This document shows positions 25,083-34,161 of a stretch of DNA of 64,000 nucleotides, piece by piece (the first letter of the stretch is position 1; each line of letters opens with the position of its first letter). The notes beneath the pieces were generated by a model, which did no database searches, was not told where the DNA came from, and was given only the letters and a program-made list of their open reading frames with translations. Where the stretch lies: NCBI RefSeq assembly GCF_000518545.1, contig NZ_JADU01000008.1:62001-126000 (forward strand). The letters are read 5' to 3'. The position numbers were made by a program, and so were the translations under genes. Origin of the DNA: Hallella seregens ATCC 51272 (GTDB lineage: Bacteria > Bacteroidota > Bacteroidia > Bacteroidales > Bacteroidaceae).

Positions 25083-26540
25083 ATGAATCCCATCAAGTAT
25101 TCATTCCTGCTTCTCGGAGCCTTGGCCCTGTCGGCCTGTGAAGACAACGACGGGCAGCTCACCATTGCCGACGTGGACGTGCCCGCAGGCTACGCCCTCT
25201 CGGCCGGCACGGCCACCGAGTTCTCGCGGTCGGCATTCTCCTACGACCAGCCGGCCAGCTGGATCTCGGGCGAGTACAACGCCCTGTTCAACAAGGGCGA
25301 CCGGCTCTACGACAACGTGGCCACCAGCAACTACAACCATGCCGGCGGTGGCTTGGGCCCGGTTTATGCCGGTTACAGCTGCGGCGGCTGCCACCGCAAC
25401 GCGGGCCGCACCGAGCCCTCGTACTGGACTGCCTTTAAGAACGGCAGCCGAAAAGCCACGGGCGAGTACGGCTTCACCTCGATGCTTTGCTACGTGACAC
25501 GGCGCAATGGCAAGTTTTTCCAGAACTACGGCCGCGTGATCCACGACAACACCATCTACGGCGTGACCCCCGAGGGCGAGATTCACTTTGAGATCGACTC
25601 GGCCGTCTACCGCTTCCCCGACGGCGAACGCTACACGCTCTGCTACCCTCGCTTCAGCATTACCAAGTGGTATGCCGACAGCATCCGCCCCGAAGACCTG
25701 TTCATCTCCGTGCGCATACCGCTGCGCCACGTGGGCCAGGGCCAGATTATGGCCCTCGACCGTACCGAGATACAGCAGCTCGCAGCCCGCAGCAACTACC
25801 CGCGCTGGGGCATCAGCGGCCGCTGCAACGTCGTCTCAGAGCGTAACGTGAGCCAGATTGGCGTGGGCGGCAACAAGGCACACCACGGCGACCTCACCGT
25901 GGAGCTGGGCTATTCCTCCGACATGGGCCTCACCAACAGCCGCTACCCCGAGGAGATATGCCGCGGGCAGAGACAGATAGAAGAGGGCTCGATGATGGGG
26001 CTGAGCTATGAAAAGCTCGACGTGAGCACAGCCGACATGGAGGCCGTGGACCTCTATCTGCACAGCCTCGGCGTGCCGGCGCGCCGCGACGTGAACGACC
26101 CCGACGTGCAGGCGGGCGAGAAACTTTTCTACAAGGCCGGCTGCCACCTGTGCCATGTCACCACGCTCCACACCAACAAACGCGGTTCCACCCTGCTGGC
26201 CGGCCTCACTTTGCCCTGGCTCGGCGGCCGCCAGACCATCCATCCCTACTCTGATTTCCTGCTCCACGACATGGGATCGGAGATCATGGGCGTGGGCCTC
26301 AACGACAATATGGTGAGCGGACTGGCCCGCGGCAACGAGTGGCGCACCACCCCGCTCTGGGGCATCGGCCTGCAGCAGCTCGTCAACGGCCACACCTACT
26401 TCCTGCACGACGGCCGCGCCCGCAACTTCACCGAGGCCATCATGTGGCACGGCGGCGAGGCCGAGGCCAGCAAACAGGTCTTCGCCCACTACTCCAAGGC
26501 CCAGCGCGCCCAGCTCATCCGCTTCCTGTGGAGCCTGTAA
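25083..26540 (+). CDS. Di-heme c-type cytochrome lipoprotein (DUF1111/DHOR family)
   Basis: 485 residues with a lipobox (LALSAC, Cys19). Two heme c attachment motifs are present: CGGCH at residues 100-104 and CHLCH at 354-358. The block AGGGLGPVYAGYSCGGCHRNAG and the C-terminal WRTTPLWGIGLQQLVNGHTYFLHDGRARNFTEAI match the di-heme 'oxidoredictase'/thiol oxidoreductase family, relatives of di-heme peroxidases. These proteins are found next to imelysins in several phyla. It should sit on the outer face of the inner membrane or inner face of the outer membrane and exchange electrons with a metal or a small carrier. Maturation needs cytochrome c assembly, supplied by a gene three places on. Confidence 0.9.
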   Translation: MNPIKYSFLLLGALALSACEDNDGQLTIADVDVPAGYALSAGTATEFSRSAFSYDQPASWISGEYNALFNKGDRLYDNVATSNYNHAGGGLGPVYAGYSCGGCHRNAGRTEPSYWTAFKNGSRKATGEYGFTSMLCYVTRRNGKFFQNYGRVIHDNTIYGVTPEGEIHFEIDSAVYRFPDGERYTLCYPRFSITKWYADSIRPEDLFISVRIPLRHVGQGQIMALDRTEIQQLAARSNYPRWGISGRCNVVSERNVSQIGVGGNKAHHGDLTVELGYSSDMGLTNSRYPEEICRGQRQIEEGSMMGLSYEKLDVSTADMEAVDLYLHSLGVPARRDVNDPDVQAGEKLFYKAGCHLCHVTTLHTNKRGSTLLAGLTLPWLGGRQTIHPYSDFLLHDMGSEIMGVGLNDNMVSGLARGNEWRTTPLWGIGLQQLVNGHTYFLHDGRARNFTEAIMWHGGEAEASKQVFAHYSKAQRAQLIRFLWSL

Positions 26541-26577
26541 CCGACATCCGAAAACAAACCAGAAAAGACATCACGAT

Positions 26578-27918
26578 ATGAAAATCAACTGCATTTTTGC
26601 TGCCATCGTCGCAGCCAGCCTGTCTGCAACCGTCTGCGCCGAGACAGCCAACCCCGCTGCTCCCGAGGACAATGCCCTGGGCAAGGCCGCAGCCTCACTC
26701 CACGCCACCGCCGCCCGCCTCGACTCCATAGCCGCCGCTCCGCAGGCCTCCGGCCGCCAGGCCACCCACTACGACATGGAGAACGGCGTGCTTCCCATTG
26801 CCGACAACCGCGGCTTCTCCCTGCAGTCGGCCGACGGCCGCTTCATCCTGAAGCCCTATCTCATGCTTCAAACCACGCTCACCTACAACTATTATGCCGA
26901 CGAGGGCCTCGACAAGGCCTACAATCAAGACAACATTGCCAACTCGGGCTTCGCCATTCCGTTCGGCATCATCGGCTTCACGGGCAGGGCGTTCGGCAAG
27001 ATTGACTACAACATCTGCGTGAACGCGGCCGCCACCGGCGGGGCCATCCTGCAACAAGCCTGGATAGACTATGCCGTGAGCCCCGCCCTCCGCTTCCGCG
27101 CGGGCAAGCAGAAGACGCCCTTTGCCGCCGCTTTCCTCACCACGCTGGGCGAGACGCTCTTCCCCATGATGCCCACATCGCTCACCAGTGCCGTCATTCT
27201 TCCCCACAGTCTCAACGCCGTCACACCGCCGATCAACACGGGCTGGGACCTCGGTTTCAAGATGCACGGCCTCATTGCCAACAAGTGGGGCTACGAGCTG
27301 GGCCTGTTCAACGGAACCGGCGGAACCGTCAACACCGCCACGAAGACCATCAGCGACGACAACCATCTGCCCTCGCTGCTCTATGCCGCACGCCTCACTT
27401 TCCAGGGCAACGGCCCGATGCCGATGAGCCAGGGCAACCCCAACCTCACGCAGCTGGGCACGAAATACGTCATCGGCCTCTCGGCCAACTACAACAACGA
27501 GGCCGAATACGAGTCGACCAACGACTTCCGCGCCGGCGTGGACTTCGCCCTGCTCAGCGGCCGCTGGTCGGTGGCCGCCGAGGCTTACTACATGAACATG
27601 GGATTCACCAAGCGCCAGAAGATCGACGAAAGCTACAATTACATGGGTGCCTACGCCCAGCTGGGCTACTTCGTCGGCCGCGACTGGCAGCTCGGTCTGC
27701 GCTACGACTGGATGGACCGCAACGGCAACCACAAGGACGGCAGCCTGAACTCGCCGGCCGTGGTATGCAACTATTTCGTGCCGAAGACCAACATCAAGGT
27801 CTCCGCCATGTACCAGTACATCGGCCGATGGGGCCACGACACCCAGCTCGACCGCGACCTCGACGACCTCGGCATAGCCACCCACACGGCCTGTGTGATG
27901 CTGCAATACGCCTTCTAA
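26578..27918 (+). CDS. Second outer-membrane porin of the redox operon
   Basis: 446 residues, signal peptide about 1-20 (AAIVAASLSATVCA), a short coiled-coil-like stretch (about 35-60, ALGKAAASLHATAARLDSIAAA), then a beta-barrel starting GFSLQSADGRFILKPYLMLQTTL and ending in the aromatic strand CVMLQYAF. This matches the phosphate-selective porin O/P family of trimeric OMPs with an N-terminal coiled coil. It lies 37 nt after the di-heme gene and 10 nt before the cytochrome lipoprotein gene. The cargo is unknown. Confidence 0.85.
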   Translation: MKINCIFAAIVAASLSATVCAETANPAAPEDNALGKAAASLHATAARLDSIAAAPQASGRQATHYDMENGVLPIADNRGFSLQSADGRFILKPYLMLQTTLTYNYYADEGLDKAYNQDNIANSGFAIPFGIIGFTGRAFGKIDYNICVNAAATGGAILQQAWIDYAVSPALRFRAGKQKTPFAAAFLTTLGETLFPMMPTSLTSAVILPHSLNAVTPPINTGWDLGFKMHGLIANKWGYELGLFNGTGGTVNTATKTISDDNHLPSLLYAARLTFQGNGPMPMSQGNPNLTQLGTKYVIGLSANYNNEAEYESTNDFRAGVDFALLSGRWSVAAEAYYMNMGFTKRQKIDESYNYMGAYAQLGYFVGRDWQLGLRYDWMDRNGNHKDGSLNSPAVVCNYFVPKTNIKVSAMYQYIGRWGHDTQLDRDLDDLGIATHTACVMLQYAF

Positions 27919-27928
27919 ACCCACTGCC

Positions 27929-28678
27929 ATGAACATCCTTACACACAAAAGCCCGGCCCTGCCGGCCCTCCTCGGCCTCGCGCTCTGCCTTGCCGCGTGC
28001 GACGACGGCCCCATCCACGAGGCCGAGCACGTGGCCGAGGGCGGCAAAGTGGTCAAGGTAGAGGGCACGCTGACCGGTCTGGACAGCTGGCCCGACGACT
28101 ACGACGTGTCGCTGGCCGGGTTTACCGACAACAGCGCCGACGAGTGGTCGCCCTACGCCACCATATCGAAAGTCATCACGGCCGACGCCAACGGCCACGT
28201 CTCCATGTCGCTCTCGGGCATCGGCGGCAGCATAGAGACCGTGCAGGTGTGCGTGCTCAACCGGCTGCGACAGCGCATCATGACCTTCACCAGCCGCAAC
28301 ATTGCCAACGAGAAAGGCACCGACACCATCCGCATAGACCTCGGAACGGTCAACACCAGCATGCTCAACGCCGTGCAGCAGAGCGTGTTCAACGCCAGCT
28401 GCACCGCCTGCCACGGCGGAAACGGCCGCTCGGCCGCCGGCCTCGACCTGACCGAGGGCCACAGCTACGCCGCCCTCGTGGGCCGGCAGTCCGTCAAGGT
28501 CAAGGACCATAACCGCGTGCAGCCCGGCGACGTGGGCGGCAGCGTGCTCCACCAGGTGCTCAACACCAACGTCTCGGCCGACTGGCACCAGAACCATGCC
28601 GACATGCTCAACAAGGAGCGTGCCGCCCATCTGCTCACCCTCATCGACAACTGGATAAGCAGCGGAGCCCCCGAGTGA
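27929..28678 (+). CDS. Mono-heme c-type cytochrome lipoprotein
   Basis: 249 residues with a lipobox (CLAAC, Cys about 24). The N-terminal half (about 35-130) is beta-rich and unrecognised. The heme site CTACH is at about residues 156-160, followed by GGNGRSAAGLDLTEGHSYAALVGRQS, the usual 'planctomycete-type' c-domain start, but the motif typical of a distal Met ligand is not obvious. It is likely the electron carrier between the di-heme protein and an inner-membrane donor. It overlaps the next gene by one base (TGATG). Confidence 0.85.
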   Translation: MNILTHKSPALPALLGLALCLAACDDGPIHEAEHVAEGGKVVKVEGTLTGLDSWPDDYDVSLAGFTDNSADEWSPYATISKVITADANGHVSMSLSGIGGSIETVQVCVLNRLRQRIMTFTSRNIANEKGTDTIRIDLGTVNTSMLNAVQQSVFNASCTACHGGNGRSAAGLDLTEGHSYAALVGRQSVKVKDHNRVQPGDVGGSVLHQVLNTNVSADWHQNHADMLNKERAAHLLTLIDNWISSGAPE

Positions 28679-30756
28679 TGCCGACAAAGACGCTCAAGAC
28701 CCTGCTGGGACTGCTCTTCGCGGCCACCGTGGCCGTGCTGGCCGCGGGCACCGTGGTGGAGAAGCTACACGGCACCGACCAGGCTGCCCGCAGCATCTAC
28801 CACACGCCCTGGTTCTTCGCCCTGTGGGCGGGGCTGGCCGCAGCGGGCGCAGCCTACGCCGCGACGCGTCGCCTGCACCGCCGACCGGCCGTGGCCCTGC
28901 TGCACGGAGCCCTGCTGCTCATCCTCACGGGGGCGGCAGTGACTTTCCTCACCGGCCGCGAGGGACGCATCCACCTGCGCGAGGGCATGCCCGAGACCAG
29001 CTACATGCCGCGCGGCAGCCACGAGATGCAGCCCCTGCCCGTGGCCCTGCGCCTCGACCGCTTCGAGGTGACGACCTACCCCGGCACGGAGACACCGGCC
29101 GATTTCGTGAGCCGCGTCACCTGCACCGACCGCGCCACGGGCCACGCCCGTCCGGCCGTCATCTCAATGAACCACATCCTAAGCACCCACGGCTACCGTT
29201 TCTACCAGACCAATTTCGACACCGACCGCAAGGGAACGGTGCTCACCGTAAACCACGACCCCTGGGGCACGGCCCTGACCTACGCCGGCTACGCGCTGCT
29301 TGCCGTGGCCATGGTCCTCACGTTGCTGAGCCCCCGCGGGGAGTTCCGCCGCCTGCTGCGCTCGCCGGCCCTGCGCCGCCGCCTCTTCGGGCTGGCGTTG
29401 CTCGCCGTGCCCGCCCTGGCCGCCGCCCGCAGCGTGCCCACCATTCAGGAGGCCAAGGCCCGCGAGGTGGCCCGCTACCAGGTGGAGTACAACGGCCGCG
29501 TGGTGCCGCTCAACACCGTGGCCATCGACTTCGTGCAGAAGCTCTACGGCCGTCGCAGCTACCGTGGGCTGCGGGCCGAGCAGGTGGTCTACGGCTGGCT
29601 CGTGAGCCCCGAGGCCTGGAAGCGCGAGCCCATGATACGCATTCCCTACGCCCCGCTGCGCCGCCGGCTGGGCATCGAGGGCAAGTATGCCGCCATGCAG
29701 GACCTTTTCGATGCCGACGGCAAGTACCGACTCATGCCCCTCATCCAGGAGGAGCAGCGGCAAGACGCCATGGGCAAGGCCATCCGCGAGCTGGACGAGC
29801 AGGCCGGCCTCGTGCTCATGCTCACGGGGCACACGCTCTTTACGCCCCTGCCCGCCGGTGCGCCACGCCTGAGCGAGGCGCGCGTCGAGGCCGAAATCAT
29901 CTACAACCGCATCCCCTTTGCCACCATCCTCTTCATGCTGAACCTCACGATGGGGCTCGCCACGTTCCTCGCCCTGCTCTGTGCCATGGGCCGCACGCGC
30001 GGGCCGCGCGCGGGCCGCGCCATGCGGCAACTGTGGCATGCGGGCTGGGCGGTGCTGGCAGGGGCCTTCGTCTTCGCCCTGGCGGGCTACGCGCTGCGCT
30101 GGTATGTGGGCGGCCGCGTGCCCTTGGGCAACGGCTACGAAACCATGCTCTTCATGTCGCTGGCCCTCATGGGCCTCACGCTGGCCCTGCGGCGGCTGGA
30201 CTATGTGCTGCCCTTCGGCTTCCTGCTCTCGGGCCTGACGCTGCTGGTAAGCCACCTGGGGCAGATGTCTCCACAGATTACCAACCTCATGCCCGTGCTG
30301 CAGAGCCCGCTGCTCAGCATCCACGTGAGCATCACGATGGCGGCCTACGCCCTGCTGGCCTTCATGGCCCTCAACGGCGTGCTGGCCCTGCTGCTGACCC
30401 CGCGCGGCGGCCGCCGCGACGCCACGACGGGCCCCGACACCGCCGACGGCCCCGACCAGCTCACCGTGCTGAGCCGCCTCATGCTCTATCCGGCCGTGTT
30501 CCTGCTGGCCGCCGGCATCTTTCTCGGGGCCGTGTGGGCCAACGTGAGCTGGGGACGCTACTGGAGCTGGGACCCCAAGGAGACGTGGGCGCTCATCACG
30601 CTCATGGTCTACGCCGTGCCGATGCACACCGCTTCGCTGCCCGCCCTGCGCCGCCCGCGCGCGTTCCACCTCTACCTCATCTGTGCATTCCTCACCGTGC
30701 TCATGACCTACTTCGGCGTGAACTACTTTCTCGGGGGCATGCACGCATACGCATAA
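28678..30756 (+). CDS. ResB-CcsA type cytochrome c assembly protein (system II fusion)
   Basis: 692 residues from the ATG at 28678. The N-terminal ~240 residues, with several membrane helices and a periplasmic stretch (HLREGMPETSYMPRGSHEM), resemble ResB; a middle soluble region holds EYNGRVVPLNTVAIDFVQKLYG (about 270-290); the C-terminal ~280 residues carry at least seven helices and the tryptophan-rich heme-handling motif WGRYWSWDPKETW near residue 625, diagnostic of CcsA. It would deliver and attach heme to the CXXCH motifs of the two cytochromes encoded just before. A combined single-gene system II in Bacteroidales is known; dedicated placement inside this operon suggests it serves these cytochromes. 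Confidence 0.92.
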   Translation: MPTKTLKTLLGLLFAATVAVLAAGTVVEKLHGTDQAARSIYHTPWFFALWAGLAAAGAAYAATRRLHRRPAVALLHGALLLILTGAAVTFLTGREGRIHLREGMPETSYMPRGSHEMQPLPVALRLDRFEVTTYPGTETPADFVSRVTCTDRATGHARPAVISMNHILSTHGYRFYQTNFDTDRKGTVLTVNHDPWGTALTYAGYALLAVAMVLTLLSPRGEFRRLLRSPALRRRLFGLALLAVPALAAARSVPTIQEAKAREVARYQVEYNGRVVPLNTVAIDFVQKLYGRRSYRGLRAEQVVYGWLVSPEAWKREPMIRIPYAPLRRRLGIEGKYAAMQDLFDADGKYRLMPLIQEEQRQDAMGKAIRELDEQAGLVLMLTGHTLFTPLPAGAPRLSEARVEAEIIYNRIPFATILFMLNLTMGLATFLALLCAMGRTRGPRAGRAMRQLWHAGWAVLAGAFVFALAGYALRWYVGGRVPLGNGYETMLFMSLALMGLTLALRRLDYVLPFGFLLSGLTLLVSHLGQMSPQITNLMPVLQSPLLSIHVSITMAAYALLAFMALNGVLALLLTPRGGRRDATTGPDTADGPDQLTVLSRLMLYPAVFLLAAGIFLGAVWANVSWGRYWSWDPKETWALITLMVYAVPMHTASLPALRRPRAFHLYLICAFLTVLMTYFGVNYFLGGMHAYA

Positions 30757-30771
30757 CAACCACAAAACAAT

Positions 30772-31944
30772 ATGGAAACCCAAAAGTTGCAGATTCAAAA
30801 CGACCACGTACTCATCCGTCTCTTCGCCCTCGACGGCGCCAACGGCGTAGGCGAATACCTCTGCATGTTCACCCTCGAACCCACCGAAGCTCCTTTCGGC
30901 AAGCAGCTGGGCTGGCTGCTCAAGGCCTACGACGAGCTGCTCGCGAGCCGGTTCCACGGCCAAGTGCCCGGCCTGGCCGAGGCGCGGCCCGTGTTCAAGC
31001 GGTTCTACCTGAGCGACGCCGCCAACCAGGCCGACGCGTTCTGGGCCGCAGTGGGGCAGGACGACTGCGCCGTCTCCACCGTGCAGCAGCCTCCTCTCTG
31101 CGGCGGCAAGGTGGGCATGTGGGCCTGGCTCATGACAGGCGTGCAGACCGCACGGGTCGACGACCACCTGTTCCGCGCCTCGCACGGCGGCTACGACGAG
31201 CTGTGGTCCACACAAAATACGGCAAATGGCGACACGTCTTACGTGCAAACGGCCGCCCTTTTCGGCGCATACGCCGAGCGATTGCGGCGCAATGGTTGCA
31301 CGTTGGCGGCCAATTGCGTGCGCACCTGGCTCTACGTGAACGACATTGACAACCACTACGACGGCGTGGTGAGGGCCCGCAACGACGTGTTCGACCGCGA
31401 GGGGCTCACCGACCAGACCCACTACATCGCCTCGACGGGCATCTGCGGGCGCGACGCCGACCCCCGCACGCTCTGCAAGATGAACGCCCTGGCCATCGGC
31501 GGCATACGTCCCGAACAGGTGCACTACCTCTATGCACTGGACCATCTGAACCGCACAAGCGAGTACGGCGTGCGCTTCGAGCGCGGCACCTGCGTGGACT
31601 TCGACGGCCGCCGGCGCGTCTTCATCTCGGGCACGGCCAGCATAGACAACCGCGGCAACATCGTCCACGTGGGCGACATACGCGGCCAGGTGGAGCGCAT
31701 GTGGGAGAACATCGAGGCCCTGCTGGCCGAGGCCGGCTGCACATTCGACGACGTGGCCGAGATGACCGTCTACCTGCGCGACGTGGCCGACTACCCCGTG
31801 GTGGCCTCCCTCATGGCCGGCCGCTTCCCCCACACGCCCTACATCATCGTCAACGCCCCCGTGTGCCGGCCCGGATGGCTCATCGAGACCGAGTGCATCG
31901 CCATGAAACCCCTCTCCGAGGCCGACGCCCCGGCACATGCCTGA
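30772..31944 (+). CDS. Rid-fold protein, chorismatase-like, copy 1
   Basis: 390 residues with no signal peptide, so cytosolic. Residues 74-86 (VFKRFYLSDAANQ), then VSTVQQPPLCGGKVGMWAWL near residue 104, NCVRTWLYVNDIDNHYDGVVRARN near residue 182, and a C-terminal YjgF/RidA-like domain (FISGTASID, then VHVGDIRGQ, near residues 283-305; PVCRPGWLIETEC near the end). This two-domain arrangement resembles the FkbO/Hyg5 chorismatases, which cleave chorismate to hydroxybenzoates or dihydro-dihydroxybenzoate, but the residues needed for that reaction were not checked by alignment. Its neighbour is a close paralogue. It follows the cytochrome assembly gene by 15 nt. Confidence 0.65.
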   Translation: METQKLQIQNDHVLIRLFALDGANGVGEYLCMFTLEPTEAPFGKQLGWLLKAYDELLASRFHGQVPGLAEARPVFKRFYLSDAANQADAFWAAVGQDDCAVSTVQQPPLCGGKVGMWAWLMTGVQTARVDDHLFRASHGGYDELWSTQNTANGDTSYVQTAALFGAYAERLRRNGCTLAANCVRTWLYVNDIDNHYDGVVRARNDVFDREGLTDQTHYIASTGICGRDADPRTLCKMNALAIGGIRPEQVHYLYALDHLNRTSEYGVRFERGTCVDFDGRRRVFISGTASIDNRGNIVHVGDIRGQVERMWENIEALLAEAGCTFDDVAEMTVYLRDVADYPVVASLMAGRFPHTPYIIVNAPVCRPGWLIETECIAMKPLSEADAPAHA

Positions 31945-31962
31945 CCCCAAACCCCACCCCTC

Positions 31963-33096
31963 ATGACACCACATCCCTACATCGACATCCAGCTGGGCAC
32001 GCTGCCCTGCACGGAGGGCGTGACCGAGAGCCACGCCCTGCTCTCCATCGCCCCGGCGGGCTTCACCCTGACCTACGAGGAGCAGCTCAAGGCCCTCATG
32101 GAGGCTTTCGACACGCTGCGCCGCGAGCTCGGCGCACAACCCGTGTTCAAACGCTACTTCATGAGCGACGCCGCCAACCAGTTTCCCGGCCTCATGAACT
32201 ATGAGCTCGAGAGTCCCGACTATGCCGTCTCGGCCGTGCAGCAGCCGCCCGCCGGCGGAGGCAAGCTGGCGCTGTGGGCCTGGCTCATGACCGGCGTGCA
32301 GACACGCGCCTGCCCCGGCGGGCTCTTCGAGGCCGCACACGGCAGCTACCGCCACCTCTGGAGCGGCGGCAACAGCATCGACGCACAGGGCTCTGAGGCG
32401 CAGACCAAGCTGCTGCTCAACGACTACGTGATGCAGCTGCTCGGCGAGGGCTGCACGCTCGAGGCCAATTGCCTGCGCACCTGGTTCTTCATCAACGACA
32501 TCGATAACAACTATCCCGGCGTGGTGGGCGCGCGCAACGACGTGTTCCGCACGCAGAACATGAGCGACCGCACCCACTTCATCGCCTCGACCGGCATCGG
32601 CGGACGGCAGAACAACCCCAAGGTGCTGGTGCAACTCGACAACTATGCCGTGGCGGGGCTGCAGCGCGGACAGCTGCGCTATCTCTATGCGCCGGCCCAC
32701 CTGAGCCGCACGAGCCGCTACGGCGTGAGCTTCGAGCGGGGCGTACAGGTGGACTACGGCGACCGCCGCCACGTCTTCGTCTCGGGCACGGCCAGCGCCA
32801 GCCCGCAGGGCGAAATCATGCACGCGGGCGACGTGGCCGCCCAGTGCCGCCGCGTGTGGGACAACATCGGGGCGTTGCTGGCCGAGGGAGGCACAGGATG
32901 GGCCGACGTGAAGATGCTCATCTGCTACCTGCGCGACCGCGCCGACGCGCCGCTCGTGGGCCGCATGCTGACCGAACGCTTCGGCCCGTCGCTGCCCCGC
33001 CTCGTGGTGCAGGCCGGCGTGTGCCGTCCCGGCTGGCTCGTCGAGATGGAGTGCATCGCCGCCCGGCCCCTGCACACGGCCTTTGCCCCGCTCTAA
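31963..33096 (+). CDS. Rid-fold protein, chorismatase-like, copy 2
   Basis: 377 residues, clearly homologous to the preceding gene: VFKRYFMSDAANQ at 61-73, VSAVQQPPAGGGKLALWAWLMTG near 88, NCLRTWFFINDIDNNYPGVVGARN near 168, and the RidA-like block VSGTASASP and MHAGDVAAQ in the last third. By eye roughly half of the residues are shared, so it is an old duplication. Two divergent paralogues side by side suggest a heteromeric (trimeric Rid-type) complex or two successive steps. It starts 18 nt after copy 1 and is the last gene of the block. Confidence 0.65.
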   Translation: MTPHPYIDIQLGTLPCTEGVTESHALLSIAPAGFTLTYEEQLKALMEAFDTLRRELGAQPVFKRYFMSDAANQFPGLMNYELESPDYAVSAVQQPPAGGGKLALWAWLMTGVQTRACPGGLFEAAHGSYRHLWSGGNSIDAQGSEAQTKLLLNDYVMQLLGEGCTLEANCLRTWFFINDIDNNYPGVVGARNDVFRTQNMSDRTHFIASTGIGGRQNNPKVLVQLDNYAVAGLQRGQLRYLYAPAHLSRTSRYGVSFERGVQVDYGDRRHVFVSGTASASPQGEIMHAGDVAAQCRRVWDNIGALLAEGGTGWADVKMLICYLRDRADAPLVGRMLTERFGPSLPRLVVQAGVCRPGWLVEMECIAARPLHTAFAPL

Positions 33097-33121
33097 AGCG
33101 ACGCTACACCTTATTATATTA

Positions 33122-33150
33122 GGGGGCCTCACGGATGATACGAGGCCTCC
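33122..33150. terminator. Hairpin after the redox operon
   Basis: GGGGGCCTC and GAGGCCTCC flank an 11-nt loop 25 bp past the last stop codon. The stem is good but no T-run follows, so termination is tentative. The remainder to 33320 holds nothing I recognise. Confidence 0.5.
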
Positions 33151-33328
33151 TCACAATGATGTCACTGTCCCCTTACGGATTGCACGAAGGCACCCCGCGG
33201 GCCCGGCGGCCTCACCCGAACCCCTCAACGCGTCGCCACCAGCCGCCCAACGCACAGTCCCCGGCTGTCCGAGCCCATCCTATTGGCCTGACGGCGAGGC
33301 CGTTGCGCCCCCTGCAACCTCAAACTTC

Positions 33329-33365
33329 AACGCCCTGTGGTCTACGCGATAGGCCACAGGGCGTT
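33329..33365. promoter_or_regulatory. 12-bp inverted repeat overlapping the HU promoter
   Basis: AACGCCCTGTGG (33329-33340) and CCACAGGGCGTT (33354-33365) are perfect complements around a 13-nt loop. The right arm overlaps the -33 TTG of the following promoter. It could be a terminator for readthrough from the left or an operator. Confidence 0.6.
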
Positions 33366-33394
33366 GGCGTTGTGCCCCCGGTGCCGTATCTTTG
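33364..33394 (+). promoter_or_regulatory. Promoter for the HU-family gene
   Basis: TTG (33364-33366), 20-nt spacer, TATCTTTG (33387-33394), about 90 bp before the start codon. Confidence 0.75.
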
Positions 33395-33490
33395 CATCGT
33401 CGAACAGAGAAAGGATGCATCACTCAGACACTGTGAAGACACAAACACACAACTCATGTTTAACCTTAAAGCAAAGAAAGGAACCGAATT

Positions 33491-33994
33491 ATGGCAATCC
33501 GTTATCGAAAAGTACAGAACAAGTTGAACAACAGTCCCACCTTCGGCAAGTGGTACGCCCGCGCCGTGGTGCTCGATACCATCGACACGAAGAGGCTGGC
33601 CGAGGAGATCTCGCACTCCACCACCGTGACCTATGCCGACGTAATGGCCGTGCTCTGGGAGGTGTCTGTGGCCATGAAGACCCATCTGCTCAACTCGCAG
33701 CGCGTGGTGCTCGACGGCATCGGGGCGTTCAAGGTGGGCATCAGCTCCAAGCCCTCCGACACCGCCGCCGACTGCGACGGCACGAAGATCACCAACTTCC
33801 GCATTCTCTACAAGCCCGAGTCCACGTTCAACGCCACGGGCGTGAATGCGAAAGGCCACCGCACCGGCATCTACATCAAGAACCTGCTGGAGGGCGTGAC
33901 CGCCAAAGAGACGCCCAAGAACACGGTGAAAGACGCCAAGCCGCAGCCCGGAGGCAAGACCGAGAACGGCGGCAAGACCGAGGGACAGGGCTAA
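33491..33994 (+). CDS. HU-family DNA-binding protein (Bacteroidetes long type)
   Basis: 167 residues. It begins MAIRYRKVQNKLNNSPTFGKWYARAVV, the N-terminal extension of the Bacteroidetes HU-like family, has HSTTVTYADVMAVLWEVSVAMKTHLLNSQRVVLDGIGAFKV as the dimerisation and arm region, and ends in a 45-residue lysine/glycine-rich low-complexity tail. It should bend or coat DNA. The next gene is a smalltalk peptide, a partnership commonly seen around such HU genes in Bacteroides and Prevotella. Confidence 0.88.
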   Translation: MAIRYRKVQNKLNNSPTFGKWYARAVVLDTIDTKRLAEEISHSTTVTYADVMAVLWEVSVAMKTHLLNSQRVVLDGIGAFKVGISSKPSDTAADCDGTKITNFRILYKPESTFNATGVNAKGHRTGIYIKNLLEGVTAKETPKNTVKDAKPQPGGKTENGGKTEGQG

Positions 33995-34161
33995 GCCCGC
34001 GGGGGAGAGGCCGGGCCATGCGGGCCGGTAGCGGCGTCACAACGATGGCGCGACGGCGGGCGGGGCCCGCCAGGACGCACGGCACGCGGCGCGGCTCCGC
34101 CGCCCCCTCCCCCTCTCCTCCCCCATGCTTCACTTCAATCTAACTCTGAAAAACACACGAC

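Noticed and set aside
29179-33132. A 1317-codon open frame on the minus strand over the redox operon
   Set aside because: It lies antisense to five well-supported genes and its translation (long runs of A, G, H, R, V) matches no family; GC-rich codon use empties antisense frames of stops.
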